A stretch of DNA of 64,000 nucleotides from contig NC_064614.1 of NCBI RefSeq assembly GCF_023898315.1, positions 500,728,109 through 500,792,108 on the forward strand, given 5' to 3'. Position 1 is the stretch's first letter; every line of letters starts with the position of its first letter. The notes under the pieces were generated by a model, which saw only the letters and a list, made by a program, of their open reading frames with translations, was not told where the DNA came from and made no database searches. Positions 11,581 to 22,160 of this stretch are shown here, piece after piece. The DNA comes from Schistocerca nitens (taxonomy: Eukaryota > Arthropoda > Insecta > Orthoptera > Acrididae). The position numbers and the translations under genes are program-made.

Positions 11581-11801
11581 CATTAAGGTCAGGAGCCGGC
11601 CGCTGTGGTCGAGCGGTTCTAGTCGCTTCAGTCCGGAACCGCGCTGCTGCTGCGGTCGCAGGTTCGAATCCTACCTCGGGCAAGGATGTGTGTGATGTCC
11701 TTAGGTTAGTTACGTTTAAGTAGTTCTACGTTCTAGGGGACTGATGACCTCCGATGTTAAGTCCCATAGTGCTCAGAGCCATTTGAACCATTAAGGTCAG
11801 G
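11581..11801 (+). repeat. tRNA-derived SINE (type A) with 11-13 bp target duplication
   Basis: The SINE body is 11594-11788. The direct flanks CATTAAGGTCAGG occur at 11581-11593 and 11789-11801. The tRNA-like head is on the plus strand (AGCCGGCCGCTGTGGTCGAG, B box GGTTCGAATCC), and the tail reads CAGAGCCATTTGAAC. It is inserted in the eroded Tc1-like transposase and is therefore younger than it. Confidence 0.95.
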
Positions 11802-12086
11802 GCCCTCCGGCAAGTTCTGGATTCTGACGATCCAACGCTCAAGTGGATAGAATGTGGCACGATGTCTCTCAAGAGGACATTCAAAAATGTTATCAATCAA
11901 TAGCAAGCTGAATAACTGCTTGGATATGGACCAGAGACGGACCGCTCGTTATTGACTTGCACAATATGTGAAGCTCTTTCTCTTGAATAAATAATCAGAC
12001 TTCTCTGAAACTGTTATCATTAGTTTGTCTCTACATGTACATCATATCTACCCGTTTTCGTCCAGTTCTTGTTGCGTCGTTTTTTT

Positions 12087-12705
12087 CCATCTTCATCTTT
12101 TCTTTATTTGTCTTAGTGTATTTTCTTTCTTCTATTTCTTTTAATTGCTTTCAGTTATCTTGAGATTTAGATGTACTAACGTGTGATGACAAAGTGTTAC
12201 GTTAATTGATGTTATTAATTCGACTCTTAATATTATTTGCAACGTGTTTTCTCTCTATTTATGGACGGTTTGCTCCAGCAGGAAAAAAGTTATATCTGTG
12301 TAAAAGTTTCAAGAAAGAAGAGGTGACAGTTGATGAGCGAGGTGGTTCTAGGCGGGATCGTGTTGCGTAATAGGAGTAGTTACCAGTATGTTACAATTTT
12401 CAGGAAAGTCTGTAACTTTGTGATGAGTTTTTTGGCAGTATGGAAATAATAAACAGATTGGAGAGTGGTATCTCATCGTGATTTACACTGACCAGCTAAC
12501 CGAGCTTAGTTTCAGTGATATAAATGGCGAGTTATAAACTGTAAACACAGAATTGTCATCTACTTCCTGCAAAACGGTGTTTAGAAGACTGAGGGCCAAG
12601 CTTCCACCTTTTGGTTTTGAGTGGAATAATAATCTGCCGGCTATATTTGTTTCTTTATTATATTTAAATGCTCCATATGGGGCGGGCTGGCAGCAGCCCG
12701 ACGGT
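12087..12705. other. Spacer, nothing recognised
   Basis: AT-rich sequence between two DNA transposons, with no domain-bearing ORF. Confidence 0.45.
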
Positions 12706-14285
12706 TATACAGGGTGTTACAAAAAGGTACGGCCAAACTTTCAGGAAACATTCCTCACACACAAATAAAGAAAAGATATTATGTGGACATGTGTCCGGAA
12801 ATGCAGAATTTCAATGTTAGAGCTCATTTTAGTTTCGTCAGTATGTACTGTACTTCCTCGATTCAACGCCAGTTGGCCCAATTGAAGGAAGGTAATGTTG
12901 ACTTCGGTGCTTGTGTTGACATGCGACTCATTGCTCTACAGTACTAGCATCAAGCACATCAGTACGTAACATCAACAGGTTAGTGTTCATCACGAACGTG
13001 GTTTTGCAGTCAGTGCAATGTTTACAAATGCGGAGTTGGCAGATGCCCATTTGATGTATGGATTAGCACGGGGCAATAGCCGTGGCGCGGTACGTTTGTA
13101 TCGAGACAGATTACCAGAACGAAGGTGTCCCGACAGGAAGACGTTCGAAGCAATTGATCGGCGTCGTAGGGAGCAAGGAACATTCCAGCCTATGACTCGC
13201 GAAGACCTAGAACGACGAGGACACCTGCAATGGACGAGGCAATTCTTCGTGCAGTTGACGATAACCCCAATGTCAGCGTCAGAGAAGTTGCTGCTGTACA
13301 AGGTAACGTTGACCACGTCACTATATGGAGAGTGCTACGGGAGTACCAGTTGTTTCCGTACCATGTACAGCGTGTGCGGGTACTATCAGCAGCTGATTGG
13401 CCTCCACGGGTACACTTCTGCGAATGGTTCATCCAACAATGTGACAATCCTCATTTCAGTGCAAATGTTTTCTTTACGGATGAGGCTTCATTCCAACGTG
13501 ATCAAATTGTAAATTTTCACAATCAACATGTGTGGGCTGACGAGAATCCGCACGCAATTGTGCAATCACGTCAACAACACAGATTTTCTGTGAACGTTTG
13601 GGCAGGCATTGTTGGTGATGTCTTGATTGGGCCCCATGTTCTTCCACCTACGCTCAATGGAGCACGTTATCATGATTTCATACGGGATACTCTACCTGTG
13701 CTGCTAGAACATATGCCTTTACAAGTACGACACAACATGTGGTTCATGCACGATGGAGCTCCTGCACATTTCAGTCGAAGTGTTCGTACGCTTCTCAACA
13801 ACAGATTCGGTGTCCGATGGATTGGTAGAGGCGGACCAATTCCATGGCCTCCACGCTCTCCTGACCTCAACCCTCTTGACTTTCATTTATGGGGGCATTT
13901 GAAAGCTCTCGTCTACGCAACCCCGGTACCAAATGTAGAGACTCTTGGTGCTCGTATTGTGGACGGCTGTGATACAATACGCCATTCTCCAGGGCTGCAT
14001 CAGCGCATCAGGGATTCCATGCGACGGAGGGTGGATGCATGTATCCTCGCAAAAGGAGGGCATTTTGAACATTTCCTGTAACAAAGTGTTTGAAGTCACG
14101 CTGGTACGTTCTGTTGCTGTGTGTTTCCATTCCATGATTAATGTGATTTGAAGAGAAGTAATAAAATGAGCTCTAACGTAGAAAGTAAGCATTTCCGGAC
14201 ACATGTCCACATAACATATTTTCTTCCTTTGTGTGTGAGGAATGTTTCCTGAAAGTTTGGCCGTACCTTTGTAACACCCTGTATA
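12706..14285 (+). mobile_element. DD41D (rosa-type) Tc1/mariner element, nearly intact
   Basis: The element is 12710-14281 (1572 bp). It is flanked by TATA at 12706-12709 and 14282-14285, consistent with TA target duplication. The inverted repeats start CAGGGTGTTACAAA and continue inward for roughly 130 bp through GGCCAAACTTTCAGG and TGTGGACATGTGTCCGG with few mismatches. A transposase frame with one frameshift fills the interior. Confidence 0.93.
13018..14081 (+). pseudogene. DD41D transposase, single frameshift
   Basis: The N-terminal part (ATG at 13018, MFTNAELADAHLMYGLARGN) is a helix-turn-helix domain in one frame. The rest is open in another frame at 13230-14081 (283 codons), so one indel near 13205-13225 separates them. 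The catalytic residues of the second frame are all present: VFFTDEASF (D84), WFMHDGAPAH (D175) and SPDLNPLDFHLW (D217). There are 41 residues between the second and third Asp, which is the DD41D signature of the rosa group. The C-terminus VDACILAKGGHFEHFL is intact. Joined length would be about 354 residues, normal for the family. Apart from the frameshift the copy looks young. Confidence 0.9.
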
Positions 14286-14745
14286 TCTGAGTACGTATTT
14301 AAGCTGCCGTCATGAAGTGCAATATCTATGTATCAGTTTCTAACCCGATAAGATCAAGTTCCATATCCAGTCTGAAAAACAGTTAAAATTTCTTTCTTTC
14401 ATGAGTTTTGCCTCAAATCGATGCAACGAGGCAGCCGTAAATTTTTATTTCAGGTTAGGTTATTATTTATAGTAGTTATCGGTCCAACGTAATAGTCGCG
14501 ATAGTAGCGCCCTAAGCGGCCAGAAAGCGACACTTCTGAATATACTAACGGATGGGTGCCAAAAATCACGTTTATATTGGTTTGCAGCACAGTTTTAACA
14601 ACAGGAGTGTATATTGTGCAATAAAAATCGACAATAACTAAAAAATGACACCACCATTGTCGTTCTTTAATTTCCTAAGGATGTTGGGAGTAACGAAGCT
14701 ATACTTAGAGCACACTTTATTTACGATTCTCTTGTAACGTACAGA
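14286..14745. other. Spacer, nothing recognised
   Basis: No ORF with a domain; sequence is AT-rich. Confidence 0.4.
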
Positions 14746-14748
14746 TAT

Positions 14749-15497
14749 TTACTGCATAATGTCATTTTCCTTTAATAACAAAAAACTGATAGCAACTACA
14801 CGAGAATACGTGTCGTTATGCAGAAAGACGTCGCATACCTCCCCAAAAAAGCGAGTTTTGTTCGCTACACTCTCAGCCAGTTCAATGAATATGGACCGAA
14901 GGAAACCTATGTGGAATGTAATACCTACATTATTTAATGCACGAAATAAGTCACCACACCTGTAGCTTAAGGGATAATCACACAGACGTGATAATAAATC
15001 GTCAAAAGTAATAAAACTGTTTCTCAACACAGAAGGAACCACGTGTCGTTATGCAGAAAGACGTCGCATACCTCCCCAAAAAAGCGAGTTTTGTTCGCTA
15101 CACTCTCAGCCAGTTCAATGAATATGGACCGAAGGAAACCTATGTGGAATGTAATACCTACATTATTTAATGCACGAAATAAGTCACCACACCTGTAGCT
15201 TAAGGCATAATCACACAGACGTGATAATAAATCGTCAAAAGTAATAAAACTGTTTCTCAACACAGAAGGAACCAATTCCACACTTGTTGCTAAATCTGTG
15301 GCACAAACGGCAAGAATCTTCAACATATTCGCTTTCGAAGCAAAAGTAATTATATGTACAAAAATATTCGTGTATTCGGAAGTCAAGTGAAGTGTAAAAA
15401 TTGGGGACCAGTAGATTGAATAATAATTATAAGTGCCAAGAAAAATATCTATGCAAACAACAACAAACAACAATAGAAATATATGCTTCTTATGCAC
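14749..15497 (-). CDS. Unidentified membrane-like protein fragment, disrupted by the duplication
   Basis: The frame at 15024-15497 (157 codons) begins with a hydrophobic stretch (HIFLLLFVVVCIDIFLG), then another at about residues 35-70. It then runs into the duplicated module, from LVPSVLRNSFITFDD to FFGEVCDVFLHND. The second copy of that module is open at 14749-15042. Codon-level openness of the same frame in both copies and two hydrophobic segments suggest a former coding exon. The general look is of an insect multi-pass chemoreceptor (gustatory-receptor type), but I see no diagnostic C-terminal motif, so this is a guess. It is probably a fragment or pseudogene. Confidence 0.35.
14808..15273. 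repeat. Two-unit tandem duplication, 233-bp period
   Basis: Positions 14808-15040 and 15041-15273 are direct head-to-tail copies. I find one difference, G at 14973 against C at 15206. The duplication lies inside an open minus-strand frame. The near identity implies a recent duplication or conversion, or possibly an assembly artefact. Confidence 0.95.
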
Positions 15498-15499
15498 GA

Positions 15500-17485
15500 A
15501 GTATGTGTTTATACTCTCTTGTTTTCAGCGGAGTAAACTGCAAATATACCCATATTCGAAAATGTATCTTCATGAATAAATTGTCGTTTGTCACTGAGTC
15601 AGCGTGATTCAGCTGTTTCTACGAGTATTTCATGATAACTCATTTCTCTTGGTAATTTGCTAACCCACAGAACTCAAAAATATACCAACTATTTCGTTCT
15701 TACTGTGAACTGACGGCAGTTACCCCTACAGCAGCAACTACAAGAGACTATTTTATATATTTTATCTGTTGTATATTCTATCGTATTTTTTGTTGTAAGC
15801 ATATGCATGGATGTAGCTATGTATCGTGTGGATGATATCAGTCAGGTGTAAGGAGATAAGCTAGCTGCCAGATATTTGAATGAATGTGTCTGCTGAGGTA
15901 GGAACCTGAAAGAAGAGACATGGCATCTCGAGTTATTTTCAATGAACAACGTGCTATAGACTATACATTATGTGCTGAGCTGTTTAATGTTAGTGGCAGT
16001 ACAGCGTGTAGAACAAACCTGCTTCCTTCAGCATGAGCCTCTTCTGTTTTTCTCGGTAGCTACACTGGCTCCAAAACTGGCTGAAATACTGTAGTGTTAG
16101 TTCGACTAATATTTTATAGCAATATTGTGATCGATATCAGGGGTAGATTTAAAACATTTTAATTACAATCTTGGTGTAAAGTATTCACTTATATGGTCAA
16201 TTTCGGGTCTTACATATACTTCGAATTAAATGAAAGCAGCTTGTTACATACTACACTAGTTCATAGATTGTTAAATTGTCCTAGTGCGCAATCACAACAC
16301 ACAATCCTGTAATCCAAACCGATTCACATGTGGCAAAAATTTAACATATTTGTTCACCATATCACTGTCCTCATGCACATTTAAGAAACACAAAACAATT
16401 AAGATAGTGCACAACAATAATCAGTATGTCGGTCGACACTGCCCTGTTAAGCAGTCACTGTCGATAGGTGTCGATAATCACTGTGTTCGTCCAATAAGTT
16501 CTCACTCAGAATCGATCAGCAATTACTGTCGCAGAAGTCATGAATTGAACCCACGAGTGAGAAAAGCGAACTGTATGCAATATATGCTGATATCTCAAGA
16601 TATTAGTTATTGGACTGAGCCACATTGCTCATGACAAGAGGCATAGATGTTGCTCCCTTTACTCTCAGCCGCAGACTGCCTGTCCTCAAATGTGCTAGGT
16701 CTATATATAGTTTCGCCTATGAACAATATGTTTACATTACTTATTATTGGCGGCAGCCATTCAAAAAAATATTTTATGACCCTCAAAATATTGAACTTCC
16801 TAATCAGTGAGTCAATTAACAAATGCTGCACATCGAATGATACATAAAATCTGTATCAGCGAAATTATGATGCCACCGTTCAGAATATAACAGTAATTTT
16901 GACATAATTTGTAAGTGAAGTTAGCAACGATCTAACGCTTTAATGTTAAATAATTCGGAAGATAATTAGTTTCAAACAATTTTTGTACCTTACGGTAAAA
17001 AGCTGCATATCTGTACTTTCAAATGATAGGCGTTAATGTGCCGAAATATGTTGCGTACCGTTCACTAAATATGTTAGGTCGTACTGTATTAACCTATTCA
17101 GTTAAAATGTTTTCTAATTAACAAAGTTTCTGAGTTAACTAATTAGATCATTGCAACTATATTAGCGAGTAATGCGTAATGAGCAATGAAATTCAATGGG
17201 ACAACCTTACTTATGAATCTGAAATTACTATGCACTCACTGGGTTGTAGGTACACTACCATATTGTCGTTATCACAGTTTAGGAAAAAAATGTAGAAAAT
17301 CTTGTGAGGCTGAAAAACATAGCAGATGGAAGTGAATACTTAACTTGCTTCGTCTCATGTGTTCAGAGAATCTAAGTTTGTAGCCACTGTGCATATTTGT
17401 TGATTGTACTGGGAGCATATTGTAAAAAACGTGAATTCTTTACAAGCTCACAAAATTTCATGAAATAGTCCTAAACCGAGTTGTG
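15500..17485. other. 2-kb AT-rich region without recognisable genes
   Basis: ORFs here (for example 16284-16634 and 16607-16831) carry no motif I recognise, and several overlap on opposite strands. Confidence 0.4.
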
Positions 17486-17489
17486 GTAG

Positions 17490-18130
17490 CAAACAAAGAC
17501 GACAGAAACCGGCTCAGGTACCGTTTCAGCGGTATGTTCACTTAGTCCGCAACGGTCATGGTGCCTTCGATCACTACCGCGGGCCCCATGCACGCCCATT
17601 TGAATGTCTCCTACACTCGGCCCGTGACGCAGCTTACGTTTCGAGCAGCCGTTCATTAGGGTTACGGCGTATAGGGACACGATCATCAACCTGGTATGAA
17701 ATAAACATCATTAACGCGACCAGGCGACACGTTTCCAATGATGCTAGGGCCAGTCCCGATGATCCCGTGCTCACTGCAGTCGTAACTGAGGATGTTGTTG
17801 TGTCGACATGGGAGCAAGTAGGGTTTGTCGCCATCTCCGTGATCAACAAAAGTGCGCTGCGCATTGTGCTACGAAACACTTGTGCCTCAACCATAATTGT
17901 ACTCTGTCGTCAGATCTGACACAGATTGCACCCTATCCTACATTATAAAGCTGGAAAGCTCCGACCCCCACGTTATATGATGAGGCGAGGACGTTGCCGC
18001 ATTCTCATGGTTTCACCTTCTCCAACTATTCTTCACAAATGCTCACAATAGTAGCACGCGAACAGTTGACCACCTTCTTCTGAGACGCATGCTCTCAGGT
18101 GCCGAGCGATAACAATCTGCCTTTTTCCAT
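17490..18130 (-). pseudogene. Tc1-like transposase relic (family A), N-terminal to middle part
   Basis: Read on the minus strand, blocks for the DNA-binding region are recognisable near 18000-18130, and for the first catalytic block near 17640-17760. In the latter, GGCGACACGTTTCCAATGATG on the plus strand is the complement of a damaged W-x-x-KRV motif region. Frames are broken everywhere; the 86-codon ORF at 17634-17894 is not in the functional frame. The same family occurs at 8999-9480 and 33800-35790. Confidence 0.62.
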
Positions 18131-18189
18131 AGTCGCTGATTTGTTTAAAAATTTTTAATTCGTTTTAATCTAGTAAAACATAAAATTGC

Positions 18190-18240
18190 AGTTTATTGGT
18201 AATCGGTTTCGGCTGACTGGCAACAGTCTTCGCATCATGA
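18190..18240 (-). ncRNA. Possible hammerhead-like/Penelope-type motif relic
   Basis: On the minus strand the stretch reads GATGCGAAGACTG, a loop, CAGTC, then GCCGAAACCGATTACC. The paired GACTG/CAGTC followed by CGAAAC resembles the conserved stem II and GAAA part of hammerhead ribozymes carried by Penelope-like elements of arthropods. The CTGATGA block is not perfect. A comparable plus-strand motif lies at 24767-24800. Confidence 0.3.
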
Positions 18241-18279
18241 AATGTATTCAGAGTTGCGAATATAGACAACCATCAGCTG

Positions 18280-18545
18280 TGTAATGGAATGACGACAATG
18301 AAAATTTGTGCCAGGTCGGGATTCGAAGTGTTTCCCGCTTATCGCGAGCGGTCACTTTGCCATTTGCCCATGCGAGCACGACTTTCGGCTCGCCCCAAAC
18401 TTCCATATGTCGTCTACCACGTTTCTACAACGGGTACTCGTACATCCATTATGTATATTCTCGCACAATGGGAGACATTTTACTCGAAAGTCACTTGCCC
18501 GACGTCGGCGGATACGTACTTATCCTCTTCGGATGGAGCTTACTG
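18280..18545 (-). repeat. tRNA-derived SINE (type C)
   Basis: The plus strand has AGGTCGGGATTCGAA (complement of a B box), then CCGCTTATCGCGAGCGGTCAC and CATGCGAGCACGAC, the complement of a tRNA-like head. A body with TTCCATATGTCGTC and GACATTTTACTCGAAAGTCA follows. Only one copy of this family is seen in the window. Confidence 0.65.
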
Positions 18546-18966
18546 AAGACCCATTGTCTACGTACGCTGCTGGCAACAACACGGTTGCCGCTAACAAGGG
18601 GCCCACGCGGTAACAGAATTTTTGTAATTCTTAAAATTTACGGTACATGAAGCTCAGAAAACAAATACTGATATCCCACAATAGTTTGATACAACTCTAA
18701 AAAATTCTTGAGAAAATCGACTTTAAAGTTTTCCGACTGCCGTTAACAAGCTAAAGCAATGACTCCTTTTTCTCGACAGCCTGCATGGCTGTTTGGTAAA
18801 ATGTTCGCTTACGTGTTCTAGGTTCACTTCCCAGCTGAAACAAAAATCGTAAACAAACAGAGCTGCGTGTTCTACTAGAAATTCCGAGAAGTTTAAAATA
18901 CATAATGACGGGCAAAAATGAGTAGCGCTCGATACTTATAATTGCTGGTTCGAGTCTCGTAATTCC

Positions 18967-19356
18967 TGCCTGGTTTCTGTACAAGTTGTAAATAGCCTTT
19001 CACTGTTTGTATCTTACCGCTATTACCTTCAGAATTTCAAAGAAAGTATTCCAGTCAACACTGTCGAAAGCTATTCCCCAGTCTAGAAACGCTATAAACG
19101 TAAGTTTGTCTTTCATTAACCTATCTTTTAAGAGAAGTCGGAGGGTTAGTATTGCCTCGCGTGTTCCTACATTTCTCCGAAATCCAAACTGATCTTTCCC
19201 GAGGTCAGTTTCTACCAGTTTTTCCATTCTTCCATAAAGAATTCGTGTAAGTATATCGCAACCATAACTTCTTAAACTGATAGTTCGGTAATATTCAACG
19301 CCTGCCAGCACCTGCTTTCTCTGCAGTTGGAATTATTATATTCTCCTTGGCTCAAT
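18967..19356 (-). pseudogene. RTE-like LINE fragment, reverse transcriptase core
   Basis: The minus-strand frame 19000-19311 reads YYRTISLRSYGCDILTRILY and GKDQFGFRRNVGTREAI, then FLDWGIAFDSVDW. These are reverse transcriptase motifs, including the first catalytic Asp region. The nucleotide sequence aligns with 43672-44040 of the longer RTE-like copy. Both ends are truncated. No start, 3-prime end or target duplication was found. Confidence 0.85.
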
Positions 19357-19439
19357 AGTGTAGGAAAATTTGAATAATAAATAATTTTTTTCAAATACTA
19401 AGCTTGAATAAAATTTGTGGCAACATTGCCGTAACATGA

Positions 19440-20195
19440 GGGATGCGCACCCAGTGGCCTGCTCGCTGCTTGTGGCTTATGAAAGAAGGTCAGTCGAATT
19501 AGTGCAATGAGCGCCAGCGGCTGTGTTTGAGTCTGTTGCAGTGCGTGCTGTCTGAAAGTGAGGGACGCCAGTTCAAGCGCCTGAACAGTATGTTTAGGAA
19601 ACAGGAACAACGTGGATGGATAAAGACAAGTGGCCCGTGGTTAGTGTGCACGACAATGTTTTCATGGGCTGCGTCAGGCGTGTGGTGCTGCAGTATCGCC
19701 ATATCTTACGGCGGCAATCTCGGCGAAAGTGTTTCGTAACGGCAGGGAAGTCATACAAGATAAGCCCCTGTTGGGAAGCTCCCCTACCCTGCTGCATGTG
19801 GCTCGCCAACGGAGTGCATCCCATCATGCTTCGTGACAATGCACGATGTCACGAGGCGAAGCCTATGTAGGAGTTTTTGCGTATGTGAGGGCGGGATGTA
19901 CTGTAACATCCATCGTATTCGCCCGATATGAGTGTGCGGATGTGATCGTCAAAATGCAGGAAACTCTTCGTGGCATGCGCTGCAATATAAGAGAAGACAT
20001 GATCCGTGCTATGCGGCGGTCCTTGCGAGACATTGACAGAGATGGACATATTGACGGTGTACGGCGCCTCCCGTCTGTGTGGGAGAAGGTAATCGAGGTG
20101 TGGGAGGATTATACTCGGGGCTTGTAATGCGGTGAACGTCTGTCAGTAAAGTCTGATACGAATTATAACAGAGTTTCCACTACTTTTTGTCCAAC
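19440..20195 (+). pseudogene. mariner-like transposase relic
   Basis: Around 19820-19860 the plus-strand frame reads IMLRDNARCHEAKP, a second-Asp block of mariner/Tc1 enzymes. After a stop, the C-terminal region is readable at 19930-20125 as MQETLRGMRCNIREDMIRA and RDGHIDGVRRLPSVW. The element may end near 20195 with ACTTTTTGTCCAACCCATG, which looks like the inner-to-outer sequence of a mariner TIR. A matching left TIR was not found. Stops and frameshifts make it inactive. Confidence 0.65.
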
Positions 20196-20219
20196 CCATG
20201 TATAAGGAGAATTGAAGGA

Positions 20220-21455
20220 TTTGGTGCAAGAAGGAGGCAGCTCTACTTTTTCCAGTTTGTGGCAAATTAAAAAAAAAGTTTTAAAAATTCAGTTTTCCCA
20301 AAACGAAAAAGTTGTCAGCCTTGTTTTAGGCTATGGGGTATCTAATACTACTGACGAGAATACACACAAATGCATGCACTCAGGTACGAGCAATAGAGTT
20401 CTGAATTTTTGGAGCTGCCTCCGTTTTGCTCCAAAGTGAATGAAAAACTCATTGTAGGGCAAATGGTTCAAATGGCTCTGAGCACTATGGGACTTAAGTT
20501 CTGAGGTCGTCAGTCCCCTCCACTTAGAACTACGTAAACCTAACTAACCTAAGGACATCACACACATCCATGCCCGAGGCAGGATTCGAACTGCGACCGT
20601 AGCGGTCGCGCGGCTGCAGACTGCAGCGCCTAGGACCGCTCGGCCGCACCGGCCGGCCTTTGTAGGGCCATTTTCTCCATAATGAACCATATTTCAGATT
20701 AAAAAACATGTATTAATAAAGAAAATACGACATTATTGGCACAATAAATTAATTCTACAGTTCTTCTTCAGTCTTCTAGCTCTCCTTCAGTCACCTCGTT
20801 TGAAGCATCTGACGTCAAATGGTCATAAAATCACATTTCGTTTTGCCCAAAATACTTTCTGGAGAGCTTTTTGACATCATGAAACTTTTGGCCTTTAAGC
20901 GGGAGAAGACAATCATAAGCTTGATGAAGGTTGTCCAATGTTATGAAACTCGCAGGTCCTTGGTTGCAAATTTGCGCATTATCGAACACAGTCATCTCTA
21001 CGGTCGCACTGCATTGAATAATCCCCTTACCGATGTATGGCTGTTCATAGAGGAATATTTTGTACTTAGTGATTAAATATTTTCCTCTTTTCTTGTTCGA
21101 TAATGATACGTAAGGGTTCTTTACAAAAAATTTCTTCAACATGTCAACAAATGGGAAATAAATCGCTGGTCTACTTCAGTGACATGAAACGCGCGATGTT
21201 TGCACCGGTCTGCTGAACAATACGTATCACAACCTCCTTCCTGCTATCGTTTGGGGGAGGAACGAGGCAGCTCCCGGAGCTGCCTCTGTTTTCATGCAAA
21301 CTCGGAGTACAGGCAGCTCCATCTGTTGGATTTATCTGAAGCTAGTGGGTGGAGCTGCTTCTTTCTTGCACCAAACGACGGGGCTCTTTTTTTTTGTGAT
21401 AGGATGTTCAACTCAATAGAGCCAAAAAGTGGAGCTGCCTCCTCCTTGCGCCAAA
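20220..21455. repeat. Cluster of inverted GGAGCTGCCTC motifs (unclassified element or MITE cluster)
   Basis: Seven copies of a 24-25 bp block of the type TTTGGNGCAAG-NAGGAGGCAGCTCC occur in both orientations: plus at 20220-20243, 21250-21274 and 21311-21320 (partial), minus at 20411-20435, 21276-21300, 21351-21375 and 21431-21455. The first and last copies form a terminal inverted repeat that extends outward (ATTGA..GGTTTGG), and adjacent copies form smaller inverted pairs. No coding sequence explains the cluster. It could be one element with subterminal repeats or several miniature elements. Confidence 0.6.
20452..20668 (-). repeat. tRNA-derived SINE (type A) with 9-bp target duplication
   Basis: The SINE body is 20461-20659. 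The flanks TTGTAGGGC occur at 20452-20460 and 20660-20668. The B box complement GATTCGAAC is slightly shortened and the head ends CACCGGCCGGC. It is inserted within the motif cluster at 20220-21455 and so is younger than it. Confidence 0.94.
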
Positions 21456-21479
21456 CCGCTCAATTATGTTTCCTGTTTC

Positions 21480-21985
21480 AATATTAATTCTTGATAAAAG
21501 TTCATTCGTGAAAATATTACAAAAAATAGGTTTCGTTTCGCAGCTTCTCCGCACCCTACCAGTGCAACGTAAAGTTAAATGCTGGACGTAACAATGTAGA
21601 TTTTGCGACGGCGACGCTGGGGAACAGTACTGTGGAACGTAGTTAGGTTACGGAAGCAGTAGCAAGGAAAACTGTGAAGATTGGTGGGCGAGTGCTGCGA
21701 GCAGAGCGGACGCGACAAAGTCTGGTGCGCGGCTGGCGCGGAGACGCTGTTCATTTCCGGGCGGCCGTAACGCTGTTACCAGGAGGACCGCCGACCGCCG
21801 ACCGCGCCGGGCCCCGCCTCTTCGCCCGGACGCCGCGAACCAGCCTCACACGCGTCAGCGTCGATTCGACTCCACCGTGGAAACTTCAACAAGAACCTGT
21901 CTTGTTTTATGTAAACTGGAGAGGGAGGGGGAGAAAGGAAAAGAAGGCGAAGGAACTAAGAATATCAACTGCATCGGGACTTCGT
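21480..21985. other. GC-rich stretch, possible coding-like ORF without domain
   Basis: Positions 21700-21880 are strongly GC-rich and contain part of a 131-codon ORF (21674-22069). Its composition (Arg, Ala, Pro, Gly) is what GC-rich non-coding DNA gives by chance. It runs into a tRNA-like SINE. I do not call it a gene. Confidence 0.35.
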
Positions 21986-21989
21986 GCGA

Positions 21990-22095
21990 AATTAGCGGCG
22001 TCTCGTGAAAGTGTGCGTCGGACCAGGACTCAAACCCGAGATCTGCTGCTTACTAGGCAGTTGCGTTAATCACTGGTCCACCCGTATACAGCGTT
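21990..22095 (-). repeat. tRNA-like SINE head (type D)
   Basis: The plus strand reads GGACCAGGACTCAAACCCGAG then TTACTAGGCAGTTGCGTTAA and CACTGGTCCACCC. This is the complement of a tRNA-like head with A and B boxes. The body is not clearly delimited. Confidence 0.5.
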
Positions 22096-22160
22096 TATCG
22101 AAAGTGTGTGTACTATCTCGGCAGGCTCCCCGGCTGATTCATACTTCCACGTAGCGCCAC

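Larger units (their letters stand above)
9690..11880 (-). pseudogene. Eroded Tc1-like transposase
   Basis: This pseudogene belongs to the element with ends at 9501 and 12086. Short open pieces at 9830-10066 and 9912-10142 cover the region before the catalytic Glu, for example NDRPQHGQSIHCL, a damaged form of the conserved QQDNARPH block. The remaining N-terminal part lies beyond the 1-kb insert. No intact frame remains. The active protein would have cut the TIRs and inserted at TA. Confidence 0.6.
9501..12086 (-). mobile_element. Tc1-like element with ~110-bp TIRs, interrupted twice
   Basis: Left and right ends are inverted copies over about 110 bp. On the left, GGTAGATGTGATGTGCGTGT at 9549 and ATGATTTATT at 9606 pair with ATACACGTAC-type and AATAAATAATCA blocks near 11985-12050. 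The transposase is minus strand. Readable blocks include a C-terminal region at 9700-9900, the residues around the first catalytic motif near 11150-11215 (the plus strand reads CAGTTCAAAGTGGGACTCCTC), and the N-terminal region to about 11880. The frame is broken by many indels. A 1-kb insert (10092-11111) and a SINE (11594-11788) interrupt it. Confidence 0.75.

Noticed and set aside
14808..15273. CRISPR-like or satellite array
   Set aside because: Only two long units with no spacers; this is a simple tandem duplication in eukaryotic DNA.
21674..22069. 131-codon Arg-rich ORF
   Set aside because: It spans unrelated GC-rich DNA and runs into a tRNA-like SINE head.
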